From: Candidatus Agathobaculum pullistercoris
GTDB lineage: Bacteria; Bacillota; Clostridia; Oscillospirales; Butyricicoccaceae
Length of the DNA: 42,227 nucleotides
Assembly: GCA_019114345.1 (NCBI GenBank)
Contig: DXFS01000055.1
Span: forward strand, 1-42,227
Reading direction: 5' to 3'
Shown: one piece after another, positions 1 through 5,979 of the stretch
Layout: each line of letters starts with the position of its first letter
Numbering within the stretch: position 1 is the stretch's first letter
Translations under genes and position numbers: made by a program
The notes under the pieces: model-generated
Seen by the model: the letters and a program-made list of their open reading frames with translations, nothing else
Told to the model about the DNA's origin: nothing
Databases searched by the model: none

Positions 1-10
1 AGGTGAGATT

Positions 11-298
11 TTGAAAATCGACCGGAGTGGACAGCTAACCACAGGCAGCTTCACGCCGCAGACCAGCTATCTGCACTGGTGGCGGTATCGTCCGTATTAC
101 GGCTCGTTCCTGCTGGACGAGGAGGAACAGAAATCCGTCTACGGCGATCTGTTTGACGCCGCCAAAAGCATGGGCGTAAGCGAGGACGAGGTACAGGCTC
201 TCCTGGACTACGGCTGCGACCCGGATGAAATCGAAGAATTACTCTATGATCCTGCTCTGCTGCATGAGATGACAGGAGAACTTCTGTATGCATACTGA
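11..298 (+). CDS. Hypothetical acidic protein, start uncertain
   Basis: I do not recognise this 95-residue protein. It is short and acidic: the N-terminal third is rich in aromatic residues (HWWRYRPYYGSF), and the rest looks helical with many Asp and Glu (DEEEQKSVYGDLFDAAK, DPDEIEELLYDP). The chosen start is a TTG with an AGGTGAG Shine-Dalgarno just upstream, but the frame is open to the left edge, so the gene could begin outside the window. A second small gene follows within about 15 bases, so the two are probably co-transcribed. The neighbourhood of toxin-antitoxin genes and recombinases suggests a mobile-element cargo or maintenance gene; that is inference only. Confidence 0.55.
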   Translation: MKIDRSGQLTTGSFTPQTSYLHWWRYRPYYGSFLLDEEEQKSVYGDLFDAAKSMGVSEDEVQALLDYGCDPDEIEELLYDPALLHEMTGELLYAY

Positions 299-312
299 GA
301 GGAGGGATGCGA

Positions 313-411
313 GTGATTCCACTAAGTCCGCTTTTTCAGGCTTTGGGTGCACTGGTAGATTTGATTATCGAAGCAATCGAAAGCGCATCGAAAGATGGCG
401 GAAAAAAGTAG
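313..411 (+). CDS. Very small hypothetical protein
   Basis: A 32-residue reading frame with a GTG start sits about 7 bases after a strong GGAGG Shine-Dalgarno. An ATG at 307 in the same frame is too close to that site. The product has a hydrophobic, probably helical core (PLFQALGALVDLIIEAIES) and a polar Lys-rich tail. It lies immediately behind the gene ending at 298. No function is recognised. The strong ribosome site and amphipathic pattern argue that it is translated, but its size keeps confidence low. Confidence 0.4.
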   Translation: MIPLSPLFQALGALVDLIIEAIESASKDGGKK

Positions 412-452
412 CATTTCAATGAGGTATACCCATGTGACATAGTCCAAAATCA

Positions 453-514
453 TGGCAATAGGGTCGGTTTTGATGTTTTGACATATGTCGGAATTTTGAC
501 AGACCCTATTGCCA
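453..514 (+). repeat. 13-bp perfect inverted repeat with 36-bp spacer
   Basis: TGGCAATAGGGTC (453-465) is exactly repeated in inverse orientation as GACCCTATTGCCA (502-514). The spacer holds two direct copies of TTTTGACA (476-483 and 494-501) and the palindrome GACATATGTC (480-489). It lies just upstream of the mntA promoter and 850 bases before a small serine resolvase. It could be an operator, a recombinase site or the end of a small mobile element. Confidence 0.6.
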
Positions 515-560
515 CAACCCGTTTTAGCTCAACATCTTATATCACCGCACACAATTCGCC

Positions 561-589
561 TTTACGCCGGCACCGCTGTTTGGTATAAT
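561..589 (+). promoter_or_regulatory. Promoter of the mntA-hepT operon
   Basis: TTTACG (561-566) and TATAAT (584-589) are separated by 17 bases, giving a near-consensus vegetative promoter. It places the transcript start near 596, just ahead of the Shine-Dalgarno and the ATG at 617, and rules out a longer reading frame that would begin at 509. Confidence 0.75.
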
Positions 590-616
590 GGACAAGGAAA
601 GCGAGGATGGGATGCT

Positions 617-916
617 ATGCTGCCCGAAAAAACCGGTATACATGCGACAGTGTTGGAACAGATCCGCTCCATTGCTGAGCAATATGATCTGTGTAGCGTC
701 ATCCTGTTTGGATCCCGTGCAAGAGGGGATTTTAAGGAGCGCAGCGATATTGACCTTGCAGTAAGCGGAGGAAACAGCTCTGCCTTTGCGCTGGCCGTGG
801 ATGAGGGAACCGACACCCTGCTCAAATATGACGTTGTTGATTTGGATCGTCCCGTCGATACTGCACTTCTGGATAACATTCGGAAAGATGGTATAATACT
901 CTATGAAAAAGTTTGA
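617..916 (+). CDS. mntA: MntA-like nucleotidyltransferase antitoxin
   Basis: This 99-residue minimal nucleotidyltransferase shows the family motif GSX10DXD: Gly32-Ser33, ten residues, then Asp44-Ile-Asp46 (GSRARGDFKERSDID). In the characterised MntA-HepT (type VII) systems the antitoxin neutralises the HEPN toxin by AMPylating a tyrosine next to its active site. The next gene overlaps by 14 bases and encodes exactly such a HEPN partner, so the assignment is strong. The start at 617 was chosen because the promoter -10 box ends at 589 and GAGGATGGG precedes this ATG. The antitoxin-first order with translational overlap should keep antitoxin in excess. An isolated nucleotidyltransferase of other function is unlikely given the partner. 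Confidence 0.88.
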   Translation: MLPEKTGIHATVLEQIRSIAEQYDLCSVILFGSRARGDFKERSDIDLAVSGGNSSAFALAVDEGTDTLLKYDVVDLDRPVDTALLDNIRKDGIILYEKV

Positions 917-1295
917 AAACTTCTGCAAAGCACTGAACAATCTGGAAGATATTTATAAATATGAGCCGCCCTATGATAACGTCGTGTTGACCGGCCTGGT
1001 ATCGCTGTATCAGATCTGTTTTGAACAGGCCTGGAAGGCAATGAAAGAAACCATGGAAAACGAGGGTGTCAACACAGCAGTCACCGGTTCTCCGCGCAGC
1101 ATCATTAAAGAAGCATACCGCTTTCATATGATCGATGATGAATCTGCATGGCTTTCCGCATTACAGGCGCGAAATCTGGCTTCCCATGCGTATAATCAGG
1201 AAACCGCCTTGGAAATTGTCAAGAACACACGGGAAGCATATCTGCCGTTATTCCATAAACTTAAAGCATCCATAGAACAGAACTGGATCCATTAA
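903..1295 (+). CDS. hepT: HepT-like HEPN toxin (putative RNase)
   Basis: This 130-residue helical protein belongs to the HI0074/HEPN family that partners minimal nucleotidyltransferases. The catalytic motif RX4HXY is complete: Arg90, His95 and Tyr97 (RNLASHAY). In this family Arg and His form the RNase centre, and the Tyr is the residue modified by MntA. It overlaps the 3' end of mntA by 14 bases and ends before a strong hairpin terminator, so the operon contains just these two genes. The intact motif predicts an active toxin whose target (tRNA or mRNA) cannot be read from sequence. It probably stabilises the mobile region or acts in phage defence. Confidence 0.88.
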   Translation: MKKFENFCKALNNLEDIYKYEPPYDNVVLTGLVSLYQICFEQAWKAMKETMENEGVNTAVTGSPRSIIKEAYRFHMIDDESAWLSALQARNLASHAYNQETALEIVKNTREAYLPLFHKLKASIEQNWIH

Positions 1296-1307
1296 ATCTA
1301 AACTGCG

Positions 1308-1336
1308 AAAAGCGCTGCCAACCGGCAGCGCTTTTT
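1308..1336 (+). terminator. Terminator of mntA-hepT
   Basis: A 12-bp perfect stem, AAAAGCGCTGCC and GGCAGCGCTTTT, closes on an AACC loop and runs into T residues. It lies 13 bases after the hepT stop. Confidence 0.9.
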
Positions 1337-1359
1337 CTTATGCACAGAAGGAGGTCTCC

Positions 1360-1923
1360 ATGAAAATCGGTTACATCCGTGTCAGCACGGAAGAACAGAA
1401 CACTGCCCGGCAGGAAGTGCTGTTACGCGAGCTGAGCGTTGACGAAGTCTTCATAGACAAGGCCAGCGGTAAGAGTGCAGACCGGTCGGAGCTTAGGCGC
1501 ATGATGGAATATGTCCGCAAGGGTGACACCGTGATCGTCGAGTCGATCAGCCGCTTTGCCCGCAACACGCGCGACCTGCTGGAACTGGTGGAGAAACTGA
1601 CGGTCAAGGAGGTCGAATTTGTCTCGAAGAAAGAGGCGATCGACACCACTACGCCGACCGGCAAGTTCATGCTGACCGTGTTTGCGGCGGTCGCCGAGCT
1701 CGAGCGGGAGTATATCCTCCAGCGCCAGCGCGAGGGCATCGCCATTGCCAAACAGCAGGGCAAATACACCGGCCGCTCCCCCCTTCCCCTGCCGGAGAAT
1801 TTTGATGCTGTCGTCGCTCAGTGGCGGCGCGGGGAGATCTCCGCCCGGGAGGCCATGCGCCGGACCGGGCTCAAGCCCAACACGTTTTACCGGCGCGTCA
1901 GTCGGAAGATTGCAGCAAAATGA
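1360..1923 (+). CDS. Small serine recombinase (resolvase/invertase family)
   Basis: At 187 residues this has the usual size of Tn3-type resolvases and DNA invertases. The N-terminal catalytic domain begins GYIRVSTEEQ with the nucleophile Ser9, followed by the conserved SRFARNTRDL and the long helix around LEREYILQRQREGIAIAK. A C-terminal Hin-like helix-turn-helix (EISAREAMRRTGLKPNTFYRRV) binds the site. AAGGAGG lies 7 bases before the ATG. It would catalyse site-specific resolution or inversion. No clear res site with paired 28-bp repeats was found, although the inverted repeat at 453-514 is a candidate. It is distinct from the large serine recombinase at 11079. Confidence 0.9.
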   Translation: MKIGYIRVSTEEQNTARQEVLLRELSVDEVFIDKASGKSADRSELRRMMEYVRKGDTVIVESISRFARNTRDLLELVEKLTVKEVEFVSKKEAIDTTTPTGKFMLTVFAAVAELEREYILQRQREGIAIAKQQGKYTGRSPLPLPENFDAVVAQWRRGEISAREAMRRTGLKPNTFYRRVSRKIAAK

Positions 1924-1938
1924 GGCAAATAATTCGGC

Positions 1939-1968
1939 TTGCGAATTATTTATGTTACACGGTATAAT
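1939..1968 (+). promoter_or_regulatory. Promoter of the intact HipA-like kinase operon
   Basis: TTGCGA (1939-1944) and TATAAT (1963-1968) are separated by 18 bases. The TTG that could be read as a start at 1939 is the -35 box, which moves the real start of the next gene to 2002. Confidence 0.65.
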
Positions 1969-2001
1969 AAAAGCAAACAAGACAAGGCAGGTACGTGCTT
2001 T

Positions 2002-2805
2002 ATGCATCCAGATCACGCGGTTCTTTTAGAGGTTACGTCCGGCATGCCGCTTGTGCTGTCCAGCGCGAGCAAGGGCGATGCGATGAAGTGGTATCAGCCT
2101 GAGCACGAGATATTTATCAAGGCCAATCGCTTTGACCACGGCCGGGAATTTCAAGATTCCATTGCAGAAGTGATTGCCTCCCGGTTGGGCGCACTGCTTC
2201 ACATTCCGGTTCTGGAATATCGCTTATGCCGCATCCGGTTGGAAGACGGAAAAACTGTGCTCGGAACCGTTTCGAAGAATTTTTGCCGGCCGGGTGAAAG
2301 CTATATTTCTTTTGAGACCATGGTGGAAAGCGCGGATGAACCGGTGCAGTGGGGCGTTTCTGCCAAAGAGAATTACTCACTGGTGCTCGACTGGTTCACA
2401 AAAATGACCGGACTGGATGCACGTCCCTATCTGGACACCATGCTTGTATTCGACTACCTGATCTGCAACGAGGACCGGCATCTGAACAACTTCGGCGTAC
2501 TCAAAAACATGCGGGATAACAGCTATCGTTTTCCGCCGCTTTTTGATAACGGCTATGCACTCGGCTTCATGCAGGCTGAGTACAAGCCGGTGGAGCAGTA
2601 TCTCTACGCCTGCAAGGCAAAGCCGTTTTCCACCAGTTTTTCCAAACAGCTGCATCTGGTAGAAAATCTCCCTGCCGGTCTTATTCTTCCGGAGTCTGTG
2701 CCGGATACTATATTCGTTGGCCTGCCGATGCCGGAAGCTGCTCAGCAGTATTGCCGTGAAATTATAGACACACGCCTGAAACAGTTAAAGGAGCATTTCA
2801 GATGA
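2002..2805 (+). CDS. HipA-like protein kinase, catalytic domain only
   Basis: This 267-residue protein matches the HipA C-terminal kinase fold. Lys40 in EIFIKANR is the likely ATP-binding lysine. The catalytic loop NEDRHLNNFGVL supplies Asp158, His160 and Asn163, and the metal-binding DNG begins at Asp182 (PPLFDNGYALG). HipA kinases phosphorylate Ser or Thr in targets such as aminoacyl-tRNA synthetases and usually need an N-terminal regulatory domain. Here that domain is missing and appears to be encoded by the next gene, which overlaps by 4 bases (ATGA). No HipB-like repressor is present. The start at 2002 lies downstream of the promoter with a weak AGGCAGGT site. The substrate is unknown. 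Confidence 0.8.
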   Translation: MHPDHAVLLEVTSGMPLVLSSASKGDAMKWYQPEHEIFIKANRFDHGREFQDSIAEVIASRLGALLHIPVLEYRLCRIRLEDGKTVLGTVSKNFCRPGESYISFETMVESADEPVQWGVSAKENYSLVLDWFTKMTGLDARPYLDTMLVFDYLICNEDRHLNNFGVLKNMRDNSYRFPPLFDNGYALGFMQAEYKPVEQYLYACKAKPFSTSFSKQLHLVENLPAGLILPESVPDTIFVGLPMPEAAQQYCREIIDTRLKQLKEHFR

Positions 2806-3191
2806 AACCTGTTGACTTTGAAATTTGCTGGGAGGATACGCCCGTCGTCCGCGTAAGCTATGATGAGCAGGCGCAGCCACAGTTTGCTGTGCTGAATCAG
2901 GCGCCGCTGCCTGTTCTTCTATACGGCATGGACGGGAAAGCGCAGCCGACTGCTGAACGCCTGAAACGCTTTTTTGTTGACCGCTGTTTTCCCTCCACGC
3001 GGCAAAACGCAGGCGAATTGTTGAAAGCGCTCGGCCTGTCGCTCTATCAGCCCAAGCTGATCTGCCGCAAAACGCACGGAGTTGCAGCGCATGACCATTT
3101 CTGGATCCGTTATGCAGATGATCCGGCGGATCTGAACTATCGGGCGCTTCGGCAGGAGATGCAGAAGGCGCTGCAAATATCGGAGGTTTGA
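2802..3191 (+). CDS. Separate N-terminal-type partner of the HipA-like kinase
   Basis: The 129-residue product has no family I can name with certainty. Its middle (residues 52-103) lines up with residues 43-91 of the neighbouring split kinase. Shared positions include the R..P..R pattern (DRCFPSTRQN here, EKRKAPKHRK there), a following LL, a Gly, and a D.FW motif (HDHFWIRY here, LNDTFWVK there). The same domain is therefore fused to the kinase in one locus and separate in the other. The 4-base overlap with the kinase gene implies coupled translation and a complex, reminiscent of HipS-HipT but in the opposite gene order. It may regulate the kinase; that is inference. Confidence 0.6.
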   Translation: MKPVDFEICWEDTPVVRVSYDEQAQPQFAVLNQAPLPVLLYGMDGKAQPTAERLKRFFVDRCFPSTRQNAGELLKALGLSLYQPKLICRKTHGVAAHDHFWIRYADDPADLNYRALRQEMQKALQISEV

Positions 3192-3221
3192 CCGGCAGAA
3201 CGCCGGCATATATGTAAAATG

Positions 3222-3263
3222 AAAATATCCGTCAGAAACGAATTCGCTTCTGACGGATATTTT
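3222..3263. terminator. Shared bidirectional terminator
   Basis: A perfect 16-bp stem (AAAATATCCGTCAGAA and its complement at 3248-3263) with a 10-base loop ends in A and T runs on either side. It lies between the convergent genes ending at 3191 and 3264, so it can stop transcription from both directions. Confidence 0.9.
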
Positions 3264-3797
3264 TTACGCTAAAATTGCCCTCCGCTGTCGCTCCACAATG
3301 GCAGACAGCCGTGTCAGCCGGGCTGAAGGCAGTTTAATTGCCGGATGTGATGCAAATTGGAAGCCATCCAAATTCCTCAAATCCTGACGGATGCGATCGG
3401 TCAACATACCGCGGGCGGTCTTGATGAAGTCCACACCAATACGCGGACGGCACTTGCTGATGTACCAGTCCGGATTTGCAAGCTGATCCTCATCCAGATC
3501 GAACAACAGGCTGCGGTTATGATCGAATACCGGTGCAGCTTCCTGCAGATCCATTGTCTGATTATCAAACAGCAGGCCGAAGTTCCCAAGATGACGATCC
3601 GTGTTCAAGATAAGCGCATCCAGCACAAACATACGCCGTAAGGCATCCTCTGCGCCAAGACCAGCATAAAACGCTAACAAGCCGGAAACCGTTGTCGGCC
3701 GGTCAGGAAAGTCGCTGATCTTAATGAGCCCGCGCTGCTCGTCCGTAAACAACCGGCATTTGGAAATCAGTTTGTGATGATAGAAATCCAGATCATA
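3264..3797 (-). pseudogene. C-terminal half of HipA-like kinase, cut off by IS110
   Basis: This fragment carries the catalytic half of a HipA-like kinase: LILNTDRHLGNFGLL with the Asp, His and Asn of the catalytic loop, and PVFDHN as the metal-binding segment (DHN in place of DNG). It has no ATP-binding lysine and no N-terminal domain. Those lie in the fragment at 5345-5902, on the other side of an IS110-family element. Removing the element with one copy of the shared ATA (3795-3797 and 5345-5347) joins the two halves in frame at a TAT codon, giving a 362-residue kinase. A GTG at 3803 could start a truncated peptide, but no good ribosome site precedes it. The kinase should be inactive while the element is present. 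Confidence 0.85.
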
Positions 3798-3805
3798 ATG
3801 CACGT

Positions 3806-4083
3806 ATAATTAAAACCATCTCGAAAGGGGTGGTTTTAATTATTTCTCCTTTCCTCAAGAAGTTATATTGCAGGAATAGCTACCTGCTTTATAATCAGAA
3901 CAAGCACTGCGGATTTGTATCTATAATGCTACGGCTTAGACTGTTTGGAGGTGACTCAAACCGCAGTGGTTTGTCTGAATTGGTAATTAGTTGGGTAACG
4001 TTTGACGTTTTATTCGCGTGACTACATGGACAAGCCTTCTGCGGAAACAGCAGTGCTAAAACACAGAAAGAGGAGGAAACCAA
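3806..4083 (+). ncRNA. Candidate bridge RNA region of the IS110 element
   Basis: The left end between the junction and the transposase has no coding gene. Visible structure: a 13-bp perfect hairpin, ATAATTAAAACCA (3806-3818) with TGGTTTTAATTAT (3831-3843), and CACTGCGG (3905-3912) pairing with CCGCAGTG (3961-3968) around a large internal loop. A TATAAT occurs at 3922-3927. In the IS110 group the guide RNA with target-binding and donor-binding loops comes from this position. I could not assign the two loops, and the RNA limits are guesses. Confidence 0.45.
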
Positions 4084-5247
4084 TTGTACTTTGTAGGAAT
4101 CGACGTTTCAAAATTTAAGCACGACTGCGCCATCATCGATGAACTTGGCAATGTCATCACGCCCTCGTGGTCGTTCCAGAATGACTACGAGGGATTTTCT
4201 TTTCTCAGGGAGTTGCTTGATGCCCTCGATGGAAAAAAGAAGATAGGACTCGAGGCTACCGGTCATTATGGGCAAAATCTGAAACTGTTCCTTGAAAATA
4301 ACAGTTTCTCATTCATGGAGTTCAATCCGCTTCTGATCAACCGGTTTGTTCGCAGTAAATCGCTCAGAAAAACAAAGACGGACTCCATAGACGCTCTCAT
4401 GATCGCCCAATATCTCATGACGGTAGAGTACAAGCCCTATCCACCGTCATTTTACACACTTGAAAAGTTAAAGTCACTAACAAGATTTCGGGACAGCCTG
4501 ATTCGGCAGCAGAGCAGACAGCTGGTGGAACTAACAAACATTCTTGACAAGGTTTTCCCTGAGTTCAAACCCTTTTTCAAGGGAAGATTTTCGGCAACAG
4601 CACTGTATATCCTTTCTCATTACGCCTCTCCGGAGAAAATCTCAAATATGAATTCCAAATCCTACGAATCTCTGCGGCGTCTTTCTCGGGGTAAGTTTTC
4701 CATGTTGGATTTTGTTGAGCTCAAGACACTGGCTAGGAATACAGTCGGTTCAACCAGTGACTATCTGCTTCAGGAAATGGAAATCATCATCGATATCTAC
4801 AGCCAACTCCAAAGCAAGGTAGAGGAAGTTGAGCAACAGATTAATGAATGCGTCCTTGGTCTTGATCCTCCTATCTTGACCGTTCCCGGAATTGGTGCGC
4901 TCTCTGCAGCGGTTATCCTTTCTGAATTCGGTGATCTTTCCAAGTTCAACAGTCCGTCCAAACTGCTCTCCTTTGCCGGGTTAGAGCCTGGATATTTTCA
5001 ATCCGGCACTTCGGAAAACACAGGCAAAATGGTAAAACACGGTTCTTCCCATTTGCGCTATGCCATTATGAACTGTGCACAGACCATTGTCAACAACGAG
5101 CCAACCTTTGCGGCCTACTACGCCAAGAAGCGTGCCGAGGGCAAGGATCACCGTGTTGCGCTTACCCATGTTGCTAAAAAGCTTTTACGGGTTATTTATG
5201 CTCTCCAGACAAAAGAAATTTCCTATAACCCGGATCTCATCCGCTGA
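4084..5247 (+). CDS. IS110-family transposase (DEDD recombinase)
   Basis: The 387-residue protein has the N-terminal RuvC-like domain with the DEDD tetrad: Asp7 in GIDVSK, Glu57 in LEATGHYG, and Asp100 and Asp103 in KTKTDSIDA. After a helical middle, the C-terminal IS116/IS110/IS902 domain begins near ILTVPGIGALSA, with FAGLEPGYFQSG and the conserved serine region KHGSSHLRYA (Ser321/322). The start is a TTG preceded by AGGAGG, and no ATG fits. Length and motifs are complete, so the enzyme should be functional. A hairpin and T-run follow at 5279-5306. The gene lies opposite to the kinase it interrupts. Confidence 0.93.
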   Translation: MYFVGIDVSKFKHDCAIIDELGNVITPSWSFQNDYEGFSFLRELLDALDGKKKIGLEATGHYGQNLKLFLENNSFSFMEFNPLLINRFVRSKSLRKTKTDSIDALMIAQYLMTVEYKPYPPSFYTLEKLKSLTRFRDSLIRQQSRQLVELTNILDKVFPEFKPFFKGRFSATALYILSHYASPEKISNMNSKSYESLRRLSRGKFSMLDFVELKTLARNTVGSTSDYLLQEMEIIIDIYSQLQSKVEEVEQQINECVLGLDPPILTVPGIGALSAAVILSEFGDLSKFNSPSKLLSFAGLEPGYFQSGTSENTGKMVKHGSSHLRYAIMNCAQTIVNNEPTFAAYYAKKRAEGKDHRVALTHVAKKLLRVIYALQTKEISYNPDLIR

Positions 5248-5278
5248 TCCATGACCAAATTTTTTGATGTCCTTGAAT

Positions 5279-5306
5279 AAGGGCTTGGTCTTTTGCGCCC
5301 TTTTTT
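5279..5306 (+). terminator. Terminator at the right end of IS110
   Basis: AAGGGC (5279-5284) pairs with GCCCTT (5297-5302) and leads into six T residues. Competing pairings exist (GACCAA 5253-5258 with TTGGTC 5285-5290; CTGATC 5244-5249 with GATCAG 5307-5312), so the right end may fold in more than one way. Confidence 0.65.
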
Positions 5307-5344
5307 GATCAGATAAAAATATTTCAATTTTCACTTGACTTCTT

Positions 5345-5902
5345 ATAGTTGGTCACCGCTTGAGGGCAGATCTGCTCCGCGAGCTGGCATGCCAGGAACT
5401 CGGAAAGCGGTTCGATCTCATAGGTATCGCTGCCGCCCTTGTAAAGATAGATCCCATCCTCCTCGCGCACCCAGCATTTCGCATAATAGCCATCCGTTCC
5501 AAACTCCGGGGAGGTTGAAGACAGGGGCTCTGCGCTGATTACACCGCTGAAAGCCGCCTGCGCAATCAGTGCATCAAACGCATTTCGATACAGCGAAACA
5601 TCCGCCCAGTAAAGGGTATCCTGTACGCCTTTCACCCAGAAGGTATCGTTTAGCGATAGGGCATGTGTCACGCAGAGGAAGCCTTCCAGACCAATGCAGC
5701 CGTATTGCTCCAAGAGTTGCTCAATGTGCTTGCGGTGCTTGGGCGCCTTACGTTTTTCCAGCCATGCGGTGAGCGAGCGCAGGCCGATCGGCCGCAAATC
5801 AGTATACCATTCCCGCAGAACGGCGCGTTCTTCGCCAAACTCGTCCTGCTCGCAGGAGAACAGCGCATAAGGCGTATCTTTGTTCATCAAAATGTAGTCC
5901 AT
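5345..5902 (-). pseudogene. N-terminal half of HipA-like kinase, cut off by IS110
   Basis: This fragment holds the fused regulatory domain (residues 1-120, including the R..P..R and LNDTFWVK segment) and the start of the kinase lobe, with the likely ATP-binding lysine in GIYLYKGGS (Lys155). Reading then runs into the insertion sequence, adds six foreign residues (KKSSEN) and stops at 5324. The start at 5902 follows AGGAGG and a strong promoter, so a truncated protein of 192 residues may still be made. The catalytic part is at 3264-3797. The regulatory domain resembles the separate gene at 2802-3191, so the two loci are related but organised differently. Confidence 0.85.
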
Positions 5903-5933
5903 TACGCGATCCTCCTGCCCGATAGATGGCCAC

Positions 5934-5962
5934 ATTATATCATGACTTGATCGAGATGGCAA
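5934..5962 (-). promoter_or_regulatory. Promoter of the interrupted kinase gene
   Basis: On the minus strand TTGCCA (5962-5957) and TATAAT (5939-5934) are 17 bases apart, followed by AGGAGG at 5916-5911 and the ATG at 5902. Confidence 0.8.
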
Positions 5963-5979
5963 AGAGATAGGGCATGCAG

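Larger units (their letters stand above)
3798..5344 (+). mobile_element. IS110-family insertion sequence
   Basis: The element is about 1.55 kb. It has one transposase gene, a roughly 286-base non-coding left end and a roughly 100-base right end. Its limits are inferred from the interrupted kinase gene: ATA occurs at both junctions, so each end may shift by up to 3 bases. As expected for IS110 there are no classical terminal inverted repeats. IS110 elements move as circles with a DEDD recombinase guided by a bridge RNA transcribed from the non-coding end. The left end holds the strong hairpin at 3806-3843 and a long-range 8-bp pairing (3905-3912 with 3961-3968). Joining the right and left ends creates a TATAAT box across the circle junction. 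Confidence 0.82.

Noticed and set aside
509-616. Longer N-terminus for the nucleotidyltransferase from a start at 509
   Set aside because: A strong promoter with TATAAT at 584-589 lies inside it, and a good ribosome site precedes the ATG at 617.
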